Assembly (NCBI RefSeq): GCF_010501035.1
Contig: NZ_QVMH01000017.1
Coordinates: 1-42,839, forward strand
Reading direction: 5' to 3'
Length of the DNA: 42,839 nucleotides
Source: Paludibacter sp. 221
Lineage (GTDB): Bacteria; Bacteroidota; Bacteroidia; Bacteroidales; Paludibacteraceae
Below, one piece after another: positions 1 to 8,766 of this stretch. The number at the start of each line of letters is the position of its first letter. Position 1 is the stretch's first letter. The notes beneath the pieces were generated by a model. That model was not told the origin of the DNA. It saw only the letters and a list, made by a program, of their open reading frames with translations, and did no database searches. The position numbers and the translations under genes are program-made.

Positions 1-977
1 AAAATGCAACCGCCCTTACAGGTATTGGTGGCGAATCGGCTACTATCAGTGTAGCGGCTACAGGCATCGGTACGCTTACTTACCAATGGTACGAAGTAAC
101 AGCTAACACCAATGCTGCTCCTGCTCCTATAGCTGGTGCAACAGCCGCAGCCTTTACTCCTGACTTATCTGCTTTGGGCATGCGCCGTTACTATTGCCAG
201 GTTACCGACGCTAATGGTAATAGTATAAACAGCGATATAGCCGAAGTGGCTGTAGGTTGTGGTGCTAAAACTGTAGCGGGTGGTTGGAGCAAATTTATGT
301 GTTACAATTTGGGTGCTACTGTTATAACTATTGCTGCTCAGAAATCAACTCCAAGCGTTGTGTTTACTTATAACGGTAGTGTAACTCCTGGTAATATGAA
401 GCTTTCTCCTGTTTACGGTGACTTATACCAATGGGGGCGTAAAACTGATGGTCACGAAAAACGTACCAGTGCTACTACTACCACGCAGGCTACAGGTCTG
501 ACAGCTGGAAATTCAAACTTTATTGTAGCTGTTAATTCCTACCCATACAACTGGACATCTAATAATGGAGCTGACCTTAATTGGCGTAATAAAAAAAACA
601 AGACTTACGACCCATGTCCTACCGGATGGCGCGTTCCTGCTCAGAGTGAGTGGGGTGATATTTTCCGTGGTGGTTCAGCGCCCGGTGCTAAAGCTACTGC
701 CGTAGCTAATACTTGGTCTTGGTATTCAATTGGTGGTACCAATGGTTACGAAGTAAAGCCTGACGGTGAAACTACTACTCTATTTTTGCCCGCCGCCGGC
801 AGCCGCGGCAACTCTAATGCCGAGCTCTACGACGTAGGTTCTGGAGGTAACTACTGGAGTGCTAACATTAGCAGTGTGTACTCATTTTTTCTGACTTTTG
901 ACGGTAGTAATGTGTGGCCTGCGTATACAACGAGCCGTTCGCATGGTTTCAGTATACGCTGTATATCAGAACTATAG
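1..977 (+). CDS. Ig-like / FISUMP-type surface protein, 5'-truncated by the window start
   Basis: The frame is open from base 3, so this is the 3' part of a longer gene; the first in-frame ATG (174) is internal. The first ~85 codons read as the end of an Ig-like repeat (TYQWYEV, then YYCQVTDANGNS). The rest matches the 'Fibrobacter succinogenes major paralogous' (FISUMP) pattern: YGDLYQWGR, YDPCPTGWRVP, LPAAGSR, NYWSANIS and a terminal GFSIRCI. Such proteins are exported and surface-associated in Bacteroidota, and their ligands are mostly unknown. I see no C-terminal T9SS sorting domain after the FISUMP part. The Ala/Thr-rich repeat part at the contig edge suggests assembly broke in repeats. 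A strong hairpin follows the stop codon. Confidence 0.8.
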   Translation, partial: NATALTGIGGESATISVAATGIGTLTYQWYEVTANTNAAPAPIAGATAAAFTPDLSALGMRRYYCQVTDANGNSINSDIAEVAVGCGAKTVAGGWSKFMCYNLGATVITIAAQKSTPSVVFTYNGSVTPGNMKLSPVYGDLYQWGRKTDGHEKRTSATTTTQATGLTAGNSNFIVAVNSYPYNWTSNNGADLNWRNKKNKTYDPCPTGWRVPAQSEWGDIFRGGSAPGAKATAVANTWSWYSIGGTNGYEVKPDGETTTLFLPAAGSRGNSNAELYDVGSGGNYWSANISSVYSFFLTFDGSNVWPAYTTSRSHGFSIRCISEL

Positions 978-989
978 GGAGATGTAAAA

Positions 990-1027
990 GAACGCAAATT
1001 CGCATAGATAATAGCGAATTTGCGTTC
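990..1027 (+). terminator. Hairpin terminator after the FISUMP gene
   Basis: A perfect 14-bp inverted repeat (990-1003 with 1014-1027) encloses a 10-base loop and starts 12 bases after the stop codon. An A-rich run follows the stem on this strand rather than a T-run. It may therefore also serve the convergent barrel gene, whose stop codon is at 1098. Confidence 0.7.
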
Positions 1028-1097
1028 AAAAATACGTTTGTTAAAACAAGCCGAGGATATGGTAAATCCGATTAAGCTGTTGTACTCTCACATGTTA

Positions 1098-1796
1098 TCA
1101 GAATATATACCCTATAGATGCACTTAGCTGATTCCGTTTCAGCTTGTTCAAATCGCCATTAGCGTTTTTCCGTTCTCCGGTATACAGGTTAATCAACCCA
1201 AGGTCATAGCTTACCTTCAAGCGGAAATTATTATATAAAACGCCGATTCCTGCACCTGCCCTGATATCCCACGGAGATATTTTGTATCTGTCGTATATGC
1301 TGTATTTGTCCGAGTTCTTCAGCGAGGTGGAGGCTCCATTGGGATACTCTCCCTCAATTTTCCAGTTTTTTACTGTACCCGAAAAATTGTATGATACTAC
1401 AGGACCACCAAAAAAGAAAAACTTAAAATCGTTGGTAACGGGTAGCGAATATGCCAAACGAATAGGCAAGTCGATAAACTGGTACATCGTATTTGTAGTT
1501 TGCGTGCCGTATATATTGTTCACCGTTTTCCGTTCTTCCTTTGAATTTCCTCCTACAAATGAGTATAGCAACGCTGTTTGCATCGACAATTCTCCCTTTA
1601 AGGTAAAATCGTAGGTTAGTCCGGCCTGAAAGCCGCTGTTGAGAAACCGCCCTGAAAATTCATTATAATTTCCTAAAGTCAGATTTCCTCTGCTTGCCGT
1701 GTGCATATAGCCAACTTGTACTCCCAGTTGCGCACTTGCTTCCAGGGCTAAAAACGTGAGAATAAATACAAAAACAAGACGGGTAATTTTCTTCAT
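1098..1796 (-). CDS. Outer membrane beta-barrel protein (porT-like family)
   Basis: 232 residues. Residues 1-22 form a signal peptide (MKKITR, a hydrophobic core, then LEASAQ). The mature part has alternating beta strands rich in aromatic residues: LGVQVGYMHTAS, GFQAGLTYDF, LPIRLAYSLP, GAGIGVLYNNFRLKVSYDLGL and a terminal strand ending SIGYIF with a C-terminal Phe. This is the pattern of 8-10-stranded barrels annotated as 'porin family / PorT family' in Bacteroidota. The specific function is unknown. It is monocistronic, convergent with the FISUMP gene, and preceded by a 363-base region with CACATAG repeats. Confidence 0.85.
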   Translation of the reverse strand: MKKITRLVFVFILTFLALEASAQLGVQVGYMHTASRGNLTLGNYNEFSGRFLNSGFQAGLTYDFTLKGELSMQTALLYSFVGGNSKEERKTVNNIYGTQTTNTMYQFIDLPIRLAYSLPVTNDFKFFFFGGPVVSYNFSGTVKNWKIEGEYPNGASTSLKNSDKYSIYDRYKISPWDIRAGAGIGVLYNNFRLKVSYDLGLINLYTGERKNANGDLNKLKRNQLSASIGYIF

Positions 1797-2159
1797 AAAA
1801 TTCGTTTTTATTTAACTTGTATAATAAGGTTTTCTGAATGTTTCCTAAATTATAATGCAATAGCCTGTGTTTTTTGTCACATAGGTTCATTTAGTTTACA
1901 CATAGGGACACATAGCTTTTTATGTGGTTTTTTACAATGGAAAAATCATATTTTCTATGTGTTTCTATTGTGTATTCGTAGGTGTTCTATGTGGCCGAAA
2001 TAATATAAATTAATTTACATCGGGTACTTAAACGTGCTAATCCGAAGCAAAGATAATTTTTTTGGAAGGTTGAGTAAAATTATTCCCGTTTTTTATATAG
2101 AAATAAACAGGAATATATAAATATTAAGAAAAATGTGGTTGTGGCAGAGGTAAATAAGG
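1797..2159. other. Gene-free region with CACATAG/CTATGTG repeats
   Basis: 363 AT-rich bases between the start of the barrel gene and the stop of the membrane-protein gene, without a convincing ORF. The 7-mer CACATAG occurs at 1878, 1899 and 1909, and its complement CTATGTG at 1955 and 1987. The copies therefore face each other around a centre near 1935. No clear TAnnTTTG promoter for the barrel gene was found. Confidence 0.5.
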
Positions 2160-2771
2160 CTATCTCAGTATAGTGACGATAGTGGTAAATATCGACCAGA
2201 TACTTATTCCATTGATAAACAGAAGTTCGGAAAAGCCGTTAACACCGTTTTTCAGTATCGACCACGCAGTTAATATCGCCACAATACCAATAATAACAAG
2301 TCCTGTGATTGCAATAAAATGACAACTGGGCAGGCGTGCAATTTCGAATAAAACAATCAATGTTGGCAGACTCAGAAATACAAGCACTGCAAACAGATTA
2401 TGTAATATCCTCTGGATGTTTTTGTGTAAAAACTCGAATCGGTACGGTGCTATATTATGAGAGATAAATGCAAGTATTGCCAGAAACGCACCACTATAAT
2501 TGATATATTTTATAAAAGGGGCAAAATCTCCCAAGTTGTAAAATTCGGATAATAAACCGAAGAAAAAATAATTCAGTATAGCTGCAGCAAACAGCAGACG
2601 CGTATAGCCCAGTCTGTATTTTTTTCCATACAGCTCGCTTATACTAAGCATGCTGAGCGTATCTACACTCAAATCAATTTCTACGCACTTTAGTGCTTTC
2701 CTGAGTGTATATGGCAAAATTCCCGCATACAAAAACCCTGTGATGAGTATTCCAAATTTTATCCAAAACAT
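2160..2771 (-). CDS. Six-helix membrane protein of unknown function
   Basis: 203 residues with six clear hydrophobic segments: near 1-23, 54-75, 85-108, 125-146, 152-172 and 183-202. Loops are short and no signal peptide or recognisable catalytic motif is visible. An N-terminal cytoplasmic loop (KCVEIDLSVDTLSMLSISEL) separates helix 1 from helix 2. I do not recognise the family. The gene stands alone, with the barrel gene downstream and the IS200-like insertion upstream. A 7-base tandem repeat begins 8 bases before its start codon. Confidence 0.65.
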   Translation of the reverse strand: MFWIKFGILITGFLYAGILPYTLRKALKCVEIDLSVDTLSMLSISELYGKKYRLGYTRLLFAAAILNYFFFGLLSEFYNLGDFAPFIKYINYSGAFLAILAFISHNIAPYRFEFLHKNIQRILHNLFAVLVFLSLPTLIVLFEIARLPSCHFIAITGLVIIGIVAILTAWSILKNGVNGFSELLFINGISIWSIFTTIVTILR

Positions 2772-2778
2772 AGTAAAT

Positions 2779-2806
2779 AGTTACAAGAAATTAGTTACGA
2801 GTTACA
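2779..2806. repeat. 7-base tandem repeat (AGTTACx)
   Basis: Three AGTTAC-type units at 2779, 2793 and 2800, with one degenerate unit between them, all in 7-base register. The tract lies just upstream of the six-helix membrane gene (minus strand). Confidence 0.6.
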
Positions 2807-2943
2807 ACTCTTATCTTCTGAGAATTAGACTTGAAAAATAAAACATTAAATTTTAGATGTGTTTTTGAATAGTCTTTCGTTGTAAGTATTTAATTTATAA
2901 TTCTGGGATGGGTGAAATCCCCCGCCTTTAGGCGGAGAATTTA

Positions 2944-2951
2944 TATATTTG
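2944..2951 (+). promoter_or_regulatory. Possible -7 element of tnpA
   Basis: TATATTTG fits the Bacteroidota -7 consensus TAnnTTTG and lies 16 bases before the tnpA ATG. No -33 TTTG is present at the expected distance, so it is at most a weak promoter, as expected for a transposase. Confidence 0.35.
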
Positions 2952-2967
2952 TAAAAATATAATTTTT

Positions 2968-3399
2968 ATGCAAACATATAAAAGCGGTTCACACACCCGC
3001 TATGACATCAAATATCATATAGTTTGGATAACGAAATATCGCCGTCCGGTTCTAGAAGGTTCGGTTGCCGAACGAACCCGCGAGTTGATACGTCAAATAT
3101 GTATGCAAAATGAAGTAACAATCATCAAAGGTCATGTTTCAAAAGACCATATACATATCTTAGTATCATCTAACCCAAGTTTGTCCATCAGCCGTTTGGT
3201 TCAAAAGCTAAAAGGAGCCAGTTCTCATAAGTTGTTTCAAGAATATGCTCATCTTCGTAAGCAATATTGGGGACAACACTTATGGTCACGAGGTTACTTT
3301 GTAGCCACTACAGGAACCGTAACTGATGAAATGATAAAAGAGTACATTGCCAATCAGGACAATGAATTACCTGACGATGATTTTCGGATAGGTTCTTAA
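2968..3399 (+). CDS. tnpA: IS200/IS605 family transposase TnpA (Y1, HUH)
   Basis: 143 residues, the normal length of a Y1 transposase. The HUH metal-binding motif is H61-I-H63 in KDHIHILVSS, and the nucleophilic tyrosine is most likely Y126 in MIKEYIANQ. The N-terminus (YDIKYHIVWITKYRRPVL) is the family signature. All residues needed for single-strand nicking and joining are present, so the gene looks intact. It acts on hairpins at the element ends, and several lie on both flanks. A REP-associated tyrosine transposase (RAYT) is an alternative, since the flanks are hairpin-rich, but length and motifs fit IS200 TnpA well. Confidence 0.92.
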   Translation: MQTYKSGSHTRYDIKYHIVWITKYRRPVLEGSVAERTRELIRQICMQNEVTIIKGHVSKDHIHILVSSNPSLSISRLVQKLKGASSHKLFQEYAHLRKQYWGQHLWSRGYFVATTGTVTDEMIKEYIANQDNELPDDDFRIGS

Positions 3400-3525
3400 G
3401 AAGACTTAAAGTCTTTCTCTGTTAGATGGCTTTAGCCTTAATCAGGACTTTTAGTCCGTTATATAACCCACCGCCTCTTTAGGCGTGTGGTAATTTAGTT
3501 AATAGCGAAAAACCTTTTTGTAATG

Positions 3526-3631
3526 AACCTTAGTAATAATTGTTACAATCCACACCTTATTACCTTATTTGTCAGTTATTTAATAAGCTAATAAGGTTAA
3601 GGCGTATGAAACATTAGTTATTACTAAGGTT
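3526..3631. repeat. 106-bp MITE-like inverted-repeat element
   Basis: Perfect 14-bp terminal inverted repeats (3526-3539 and 3618-3631, unit AACCTTAGTAATAA) enclose an AT-rich interior. The interior has a second, imperfect inverted pair (ACCTTATTACCTTATT against AATAAGGTTAAGG). There is no ORF. The element lies between the IS200-type insertion and the 3' side of the zinc-ribbon gene. It could be a small non-autonomous element or a large cruciform-type terminator. Confidence 0.5.
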
Positions 3632-3697
3632 TATTTTCGAAAATAAAGACTATCTGTTGAGGAAAAATATGTAATATCTTTAATATTCTTAAACCTT

Positions 3698-4369
3698 TTA
3701 TAAGATAAATAATGACAGAACACTAACTATTATGACTATAATACAAATAATTGCCCAAGCAGGCGTTGTATTTTTTTCGACTACCCTGTTTTCCGTTTTG
3801 TCTAAATTTTTTTCTTTTTCGTATCTGTTTATAAACAATTCTATTTTATCATTTTCAAGACTATTTATCAGAACTGTTTTAACTGATTTTGTTGTTATAT
3901 CCCAGTATTTTATGACAAAAGTTACTATGTTGATAATTTTATTATTTCCTGACTCTGACCTGTTGTTAAAGGTGTTTCCATCGATCATGAGGATATCTGT
4001 TCCTACAACTTCTTGTTTGAATTTTTTTTCTAAACTTATTATTTGGGAATAGTGAATCCGAAACCTCTTTGTACTATTTCCTATCTGTATTCCTTGAGTG
4101 TAAAGTACAACAAGAACTTCACCTGTTGGTATGTCGATATTGTTAGTTTCATAATGATTGCCTTTAAAATAGGTGTTTACCCCCCAATCTAAAAGTTGTT
4201 CTCCGATATCTAAGTCAGCTGGTAAGTTTGGAAACGTTAATGATTCTATGTTCTCTTGTGTGTCTACCGAAACACTTTCTAATTTAGCGACAGGAACTCC
4301 GCAGTTTGGACAACTTATAGCTTTGTCACTAATTTGTTTTCCACATTCAATGCAGTTTATTAGAGCCAT
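3698..4369 (-). CDS. Zinc-ribbon, tail-anchored membrane protein
   Basis: 223 residues. The N-terminus is a zinc ribbon of the zinc_ribbon_2 type: C-I-E-C (7-10) and C-P-N-C (20-23). A middle domain (about residues 45-185) contains beta-rich segments such as IPTGEVLVVLYTQGIQIGN and KRFRIHYSQIISLE, resembling a PH-like fold by eye. The C-terminus is one transmembrane helix (about 203-222). This layout suggests a tail-anchored protein with its ribbon and middle domain in the cytoplasm. The function is unknown, and related proteins are usually annotated only as 'zinc ribbon domain-containing'. Confidence 0.75.
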   Translation of the reverse strand: MALINCIECGKQISDKAISCPNCGVPVAKLESVSVDTQENIESLTFPNLPADLDIGEQLLDWGVNTYFKGNHYETNNIDIPTGEVLVVLYTQGIQIGNSTKRFRIHYSQIISLEKKFKQEVVGTDILMIDGNTFNNRSESGNNKIINIVTFVIKYWDITTKSVKTVLINSLENDKIELFINRYEKEKNLDKTENRVVEKNTTPAWAIICIIVIIVSVLSLFIL

Positions 4370-4431
4370 GATAATTATTTATGAGTTATTATGATGTTTA
4401 CAAAAATGTTGATTAATATTTATTTCTTAAA

Positions 4432-4785
4432 TTATTTAACAGATATATTTATTTCTTCCAACGGATTCCAGAAAACTTTCTTCCAGTTTTTTATTTTATC
4501 ATTTACTACAACGATTCCTTCTGTTGCAAGTAGCTGTTGCATTTCGGCGGAAGTACCAAAGGCTTCTTTACCTGATAGAACGCCTGCGCTATTCACTACA
4601 CGGTGGGCAGGGATGTTATTGTTTGCCGAATCGCACTCGGCCATGATATGCCCCACCATACGCGAGAAGTTGGGATACCCGATAGCTTTTGCGATAGCAC
4701 CATAACTGGTAGCCCGTCCGTAAGGCACCGTTTTTACAATATCGTAAACAGCTTGTCTGAATATCTCTTTTTCTTCTTTATCCAT
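4432..4785 (-). CDS. Alkyltransferase-like (ATL) protein, MGMT family without catalytic cysteine
   Basis: 117 residues covering only the DNA-binding domain of O6-alkylguanine-DNA alkyltransferase: VPYGRATSYGAIAKAIGYP (helix-turn-helix), then IPAHRVVNSAG where active enzymes have the PCHRV motif. The reactive Cys is replaced by Ala60, so it cannot accept alkyl groups. By family knowledge, ATL proteins bind O6-alkylguanine and pass it to nucleotide excision repair. Most described ATLs have Trp at this position, so Ala is a variant. The gene starts 4 bases after the DUF554 stop and is probably co-transcribed with it. Confidence 0.88.
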   Translation of the reverse strand: MDKEEKEIFRQAVYDIVKTVPYGRATSYGAIAKAIGYPNFSRMVGHIMAECDSANNNIPAHRVVNSAGVLSGKEAFGTSAEMQQLLATEGIVVVNDKIKNWKKVFWNPLEEINISVK

Positions 4786-4789
4786 ATGT

Positions 4790-5467
4790 TTATACGAATA
4801 TCCAAAGTAATAGCACTACAATTAGCAGCGAAGGAAGCATGTTCATAATACGTAGTTTCTTTATATCAAGCAGATTGATGCCTAAACCTATCAGCATAAT
4901 GCCGCCAATGGCTGTGATTCCATTTATTATATCAGGAGTGAAAAACGTTGATGCCCACATGGCAAGTAATGTGATTCCTCCTTGGAAGATAAACATGGGC
5001 AGGGCAGAAAAGACAACGCCTATACCCAAAGCCGAAGCCAGCAGCAGAGATGAAAATCCATCCATCAACGATTTGGTCATCAACAAGTCTGAATTTCCAT
5101 CCAACCCTTCGTTGATAGCACCGAGTATGGTCATAGACCCCATGCAGAAAAGGAGAAACGAAGTAATCAGCCCTTCGGAGAAACGCTCGTTACCAATACG
5201 GAATTTCTTTTTGAGCCATTCGCTCAGTTTTTCCGCTCCGGCTTCAATATCAATCCACTCGCCAATCATAGAGCCTACTACCAGGCTGGCTACTACAATC
5301 AGTATGTTTTCCATATTCCACACCATGCTTATACCAATGGCAAGGGTAAATAAACCTACTGCCTGAAAATAAATATTGGTAATGCGCTGCGGCATATTCT
5401 TTTTGAATAACAGTCCGAGACTTCCCCCCACTATAACTGCTGCTGTATTAACAATGGTTCCTAACAT
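4790..5467 (-). CDS. DUF554 family membrane protein (YdfK/YqgA-like)
   Basis: 225 residues with about seven hydrophobic segments. The N-terminus MLGTIVNTAAVIVGGSLGLLFKK is characteristic of DUF554, and later segments include FCMGSMTILGAINEGLDGN and IGGIMLIGLGINLL. The biochemical role of the family is not established; it is an inner-membrane protein, possibly a transporter. It is the first gene of a two-gene unit with the ATL protein. The upstream 252-base gap is shared with the divergent addB-like gene. Confidence 0.87.
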   Translation of the reverse strand: MLGTIVNTAAVIVGGSLGLLFKKNMPQRITNIYFQAVGLFTLAIGISMVWNMENILIVVASLVVGSMIGEWIDIEAGAEKLSEWLKKKFRIGNERFSEGLITSFLLFCMGSMTILGAINEGLDGNSDLLMTKSLMDGFSSLLLASALGIGVVFSALPMFIFQGGITLLAMWASTFFTPDIINGITAIGGIMLIGLGINLLDIKKLRIMNMLPSLLIVVLLLWIFV

Positions 5468-5719
5468 ACTTCCGGATTTGACTTTGATGTATCGTAAATT
5501 TCATTGCAAAAGTAGTAAAATAAAAACAAAATTCTTTTAGTAGCTTTTCGTTGATTTTTGTGTATTTTCGTATGCAGAAAATATAAATATTAAGCCTTTA
5601 TAAGTGGGGGCTGGTTTTATAAGTAGCCGATACAGATTAAGTAATTGAATGAGGCTTTTTTAGTGATAAAAAATAATTGCCAGATGGTGTGGGTGTAAAT
5701 AAATGAATACAAAGTGCTT

Positions 5720-8608
5720 ATGAATTCATTTCTTTTCCGGATAGCAGAAACATACTATAATCAATACAAGTCGGGTATTGGGGATTTTACGTTTGTATTC
5801 CCCAATCGCAGGGCAGGATTGTTTTTTCAGAAATACTTATCTGAAATAGTGGAACGTCCGCTCTTTTCACCCGAAATAATAACTATAAACGAATGTTTTC
5901 TTTCAGCATCCGGTTGGCAACAGGCCGATAAGTTGATGATACTTTTTCGCTTGTACGAGTTATATCAAAAAACAAGTAAAAGCGGGGAGAGTTTTGATAA
6001 CTTTGTTTTTTGGGGCGAGATGCTGTTGGCCGATTTTGACGATGTTGATAAGCACCGTGTAGATGCCCGTCAGCTCTTTACTAATATAACCGAGCTTAAG
6101 CAGATAGACCAGATTTTCAATGCTTTTTCCGAAAGTCAAATAAAAGCGATACGTGAGTTTTGGCGAAATTTTGACCCTGCTCCGGCTGGGAAAGTTCAGC
6201 AGGACTTTGTCTCTACGTGGAAAATACTGCTGCCGCTTTACGAACAATTCCGCGAATCGTTGCTTTCGGAAGGGTTGGCAACCGAAGGGATGATTTACCG
6301 TGATGTGGCCGAGCGGCTCGTGGCTAAAAAAATAATTCAACAGTGGACGGGTAAACAGTTTGTTTTTATCGGGTTCAATGCTCTGAATCCGTGCGAAAAA
6401 GCCCTTTTTACCGAGTTGAAGAAACTGGGGCAGGCCGATTTCTATTGGGATTACGAAGCAAAAGAATTGCGCGATGGTGAAAATCTGGCCTCGTACTTTT
6501 ACGCTGAAAATATACATTATTTCCCATCACGGTTCGATATAGAATCCGTTGTAGAGTCGCTTGATGATAAAGACATTGAATTGATAGCTGTACCTTCGGA
6601 AGTAGGACAGGCTAAAGAGGTTTATTCTATCTTAAATAGGCTTTACCCTGATACGGAGCCTGCCAAAGAGTGGATAAAAACAGCTATCGTTTTACCAAAC
6701 GAAAATATATTGATTCCCTTACTGCACTCGCTGCCTCAGCAAATAGAGAAGATAAACGTGACGATGGGTTTCCCGCTCAAGGCAACGCCTGTTTCCGGCC
6801 TGGTCGAGCATGTTTTTGAACTACAGCGGCGTAAGAGGGTAGCGGCTAACGGTACTGCGTCGTTTTATCATCAGACGGTACTGAATATATTGAACCACCA
6901 GTATATTGCTCTCTTGTGTGCCGACGAGGTTACTGTCTTATTCCAAAAAATAACGAAAAACAACTGGATTTACATTGATGAAAATGAGTTTGCAGACAGT
7001 AAATTGCTATCAGCCATCTTTAACTCTAAAATAGATACGGCGTCTTTTATCGGCTATTTGCTGTATGTACTACGCCGGCTTCAGGAGGGGTGGGGGAAAA
7101 TATCGGACGAGAAAAACAAGTTTCGGTTGGAACTTGATTTTTTGTATCAATATTATATCACTCTGAACCGTATGTCCGATGTAGTATCGGCGAAGCCTGT
7201 GGGGCTGGATATGTCTTTGGATACCCTGATGAGGCTCATAAGGCAGTTAACATCAGGTATTTCCATCCCGTTTGTAGGAGAGCCTCTCGAAGGGCTGCAA
7301 ATAATGGGGACACTGGAAACGCGCGGCTTGGATTTTGAGAACCTTGTTATCACATCCTTCAACGAGGGTGTTTTTCCCAAGCGAAGCCCACAGAACAGTT
7401 TCATTCCTTATAACTTGAGGAAAGGTTTCGACCTGCCCACTACCGAACATCAGGATTCTCTTTCGGCCTATAATTTTTACAGGCTGATTCATCGTGCCAA
7501 GCGGGTGTTTTTCCTCTACGATTCGCGTACCGAAGGTATTCAGACCGGCGAAGTAAGCCGTTTTGCCCACCAGCTGCATTATCATTATGGTGTGAAAATA
7601 CGGCGTAAGTCAGTAAGTTTTGATATTGGATTTGAAACACCCAAAGTTTTGCAGATAACCAAAAACAGTGTGGTTATGGAAAAGCTCCAACGTTTTTTGG
7701 AGACGGGCGAAAATAGTAAAGCACTTTCGGCAAGCTCTATAAATAGTTATATCGACTGCCCTTTGCAGTTTTACCTGACGCGCGTGGAAGAAATGCAACA
7801 AATAGACGAAGTGAAAGAAACGGTAGAAGATAATATGTTCGGAACAATCTTTCATGCGGTGATGGAATACTTGTATGAGCCTTATAAAGGGCAGATAATG
7901 CAATCGCATGATTTTGACGAGCTTATAAAACACACATTACGTATAGACAAGGAAATATCGCGGGCATTTACCATACATTATTTTAAAAAGAAAAACGATT
8001 CGGTTGTCCCTTTGGAAGGCAACAACTTGCTTATTGCGCATGTTATACGAAAATATGTGATTCAGATGCTGCGAATGGATAAAAAGCATGCTCCGTTTCG
8101 GTACATCAACTCAGAGGACCGTTGCCATATTCACTATCCTGTTTACGGGGGTAAGCGGCAAGTGAATTTAAAAGGTTTTATCGACCGTGTAGATGAAAAG
8201 GAAGGCGTAGTGCGTATCCTCGACTATAAAACGGGAAGTGGGTCGCTGGATTTCAAAAGTTTCGACGAAGTTTTTGAGCATAACAATGACAAACGTCCGA
8301 AGTATGTGCTTCAAACATTTTTGTACGGGATTTTGTACAAAGATAAAGCAGCGGGCAAACAAATAACTCCTGGCATCTACTACATGCGGGATGTATTTAA
8401 GGACGATTTTGAAACGGAGCTTCATTATAAATCGAAAGAAAAAGATATAAATGAAGTTATCACAGACTTTTCCGTGTATGAAGAAGAATTTCGTGAACAC
8501 CTGACAGCATGTTTAGAGGATATTTTTAATCCCGATATTCCTTTCGTACAGAGCGAAAGCACCAAACCATGCCAGTATTGCCCATACGTAGGAGTTTGTA
8601 ACAGGTGA
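5720..8608 (+). CDS. AddB-like PD-(D/E)XK nuclease/inactive helicase
   Basis: 962 residues from ATG 5720; a GTG two codons upstream (5714) is less likely. The N-terminal part has an AddB-like helicase fold but no Walker A lysine (FVFPNRRAGLFFQKYLSE). The middle has ETRGLDFENLVITSFNEGVFP, matching UvrD-type motifs. The C-terminus is a RecB-family nuclease: FGTIFHAVMEYL, GFIDRVDEKEG and RILDYKTG. The 4Fe-4S cysteines that clamp this domain are present: one in SYIDCPLQFYL and the C-x2-C-x5-C end CQYCPYVGVC. It should process double-strand breaks together with AddA. No addA is in this window, although the two are often adjacent. Confidence 0.87.
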   Translation: MNSFLFRIAETYYNQYKSGIGDFTFVFPNRRAGLFFQKYLSEIVERPLFSPEIITINECFLSASGWQQADKLMILFRLYELYQKTSKSGESFDNFVFWGEMLLADFDDVDKHRVDARQLFTNITELKQIDQIFNAFSESQIKAIREFWRNFDPAPAGKVQQDFVSTWKILLPLYEQFRESLLSEGLATEGMIYRDVAERLVAKKIIQQWTGKQFVFIGFNALNPCEKALFTELKKLGQADFYWDYEAKELRDGENLASYFYAENIHYFPSRFDIESVVESLDDKDIELIAVPSEVGQAKEVYSILNRLYPDTEPAKEWIKTAIVLPNENILIPLLHSLPQQIEKINVTMGFPLKATPVSGLVEHVFELQRRKRVAANGTASFYHQTVLNILNHQYIALLCADEVTVLFQKITKNNWIYIDENEFADSKLLSAIFNSKIDTASFIGYLLYVLRRLQEGWGKISDEKNKFRLELDFLYQYYITLNRMSDVVSAKPVGLDMSLDTLMRLIRQLTSGISIPFVGEPLEGLQIMGTLETRGLDFENLVITSFNEGVFPKRSPQNSFIPYNLRKGFDLPTTEHQDSLSAYNFYRLIHRAKRVFFLYDSRTEGIQTGEVSRFAHQLHYHYGVKIRRKSVSFDIGFETPKVLQITKNSVVMEKLQRFLETGENSKALSASSINSYIDCPLQFYLTRVEEMQQIDEVKETVEDNMFGTIFHAVMEYLYEPYKGQIMQSHDFDELIKHTLRIDKEISRAFTIHYFKKKNDSVVPLEGNNLLIAHVIRKYVIQMLRMDKKHAPFRYINSEDRCHIHYPVYGGKRQVNLKGFIDRVDEKEGVVRILDYKTGSGSLDFKSFDEVFEHNNDKRPKYVLQTFLYGILYKDKAAGKQITPGIYYMRDVFKDDFETELHYKSKEKDINEVITDFSVYEEEFREHLTACLEDIFNPDIPFVQSESTKPCQYCPYVGVCNR

Positions 8609-8766
8609 AAAAATAATTATTTACTGAAAACTTAGCCCTTTCGCTACAGTATTTGTATTATAAAAACAATCCCGGAAAAACACACCTCTAAAAGCTATAT
8701 TTTCAAAAAAAAAGAATATTGTACATCCGGTAAAGGGTGTATAAAACTATTTTACCATAATTGTAT

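Larger units (their letters stand above)
2905..3490 (+). mobile_element. IS200/IS605-type element with terminal hairpins
   Basis: The tnpA gene is bracketed by small hairpins, as in single-strand transposing IS200/IS605 elements. The left side has GGGAT..ATCCC (2905-2921) and CCGCC-TTTA-GGCGG (2922-2935). The right side has AGACT-TAA-AGTCT (within 3401-3415), GGC-TTTA-GCC (3428-3437), GGACT-TTT-AGTCC (3445-3457) and CCACCGCCT..AGGCGTGTGG (3468-3490). The outer hairpins at both ends share a GCCT/AGGC core. No tnpB is present. Exact ends cannot be fixed without a second copy or an empty site. Confidence 0.7.

Noticed and set aside
1282-1614. Open frames opposite the barrel gene and many other long frames opposite real genes (for example 5960-6517, 10946-11257, 16981-17619, 40547-41194)
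   Set aside because: They lie antisense to genes with clear family motifs, have biased composition mirroring the coding strand, and show no recognisable domains or start context.
5714-5719. GTG start for the addB-like gene, and similar upstream non-ATG or early starts at 8761, 40295, 41220 and 33776
   Set aside because: In each case a nearby in-frame ATG fits the conserved N-terminus or signal peptide better.
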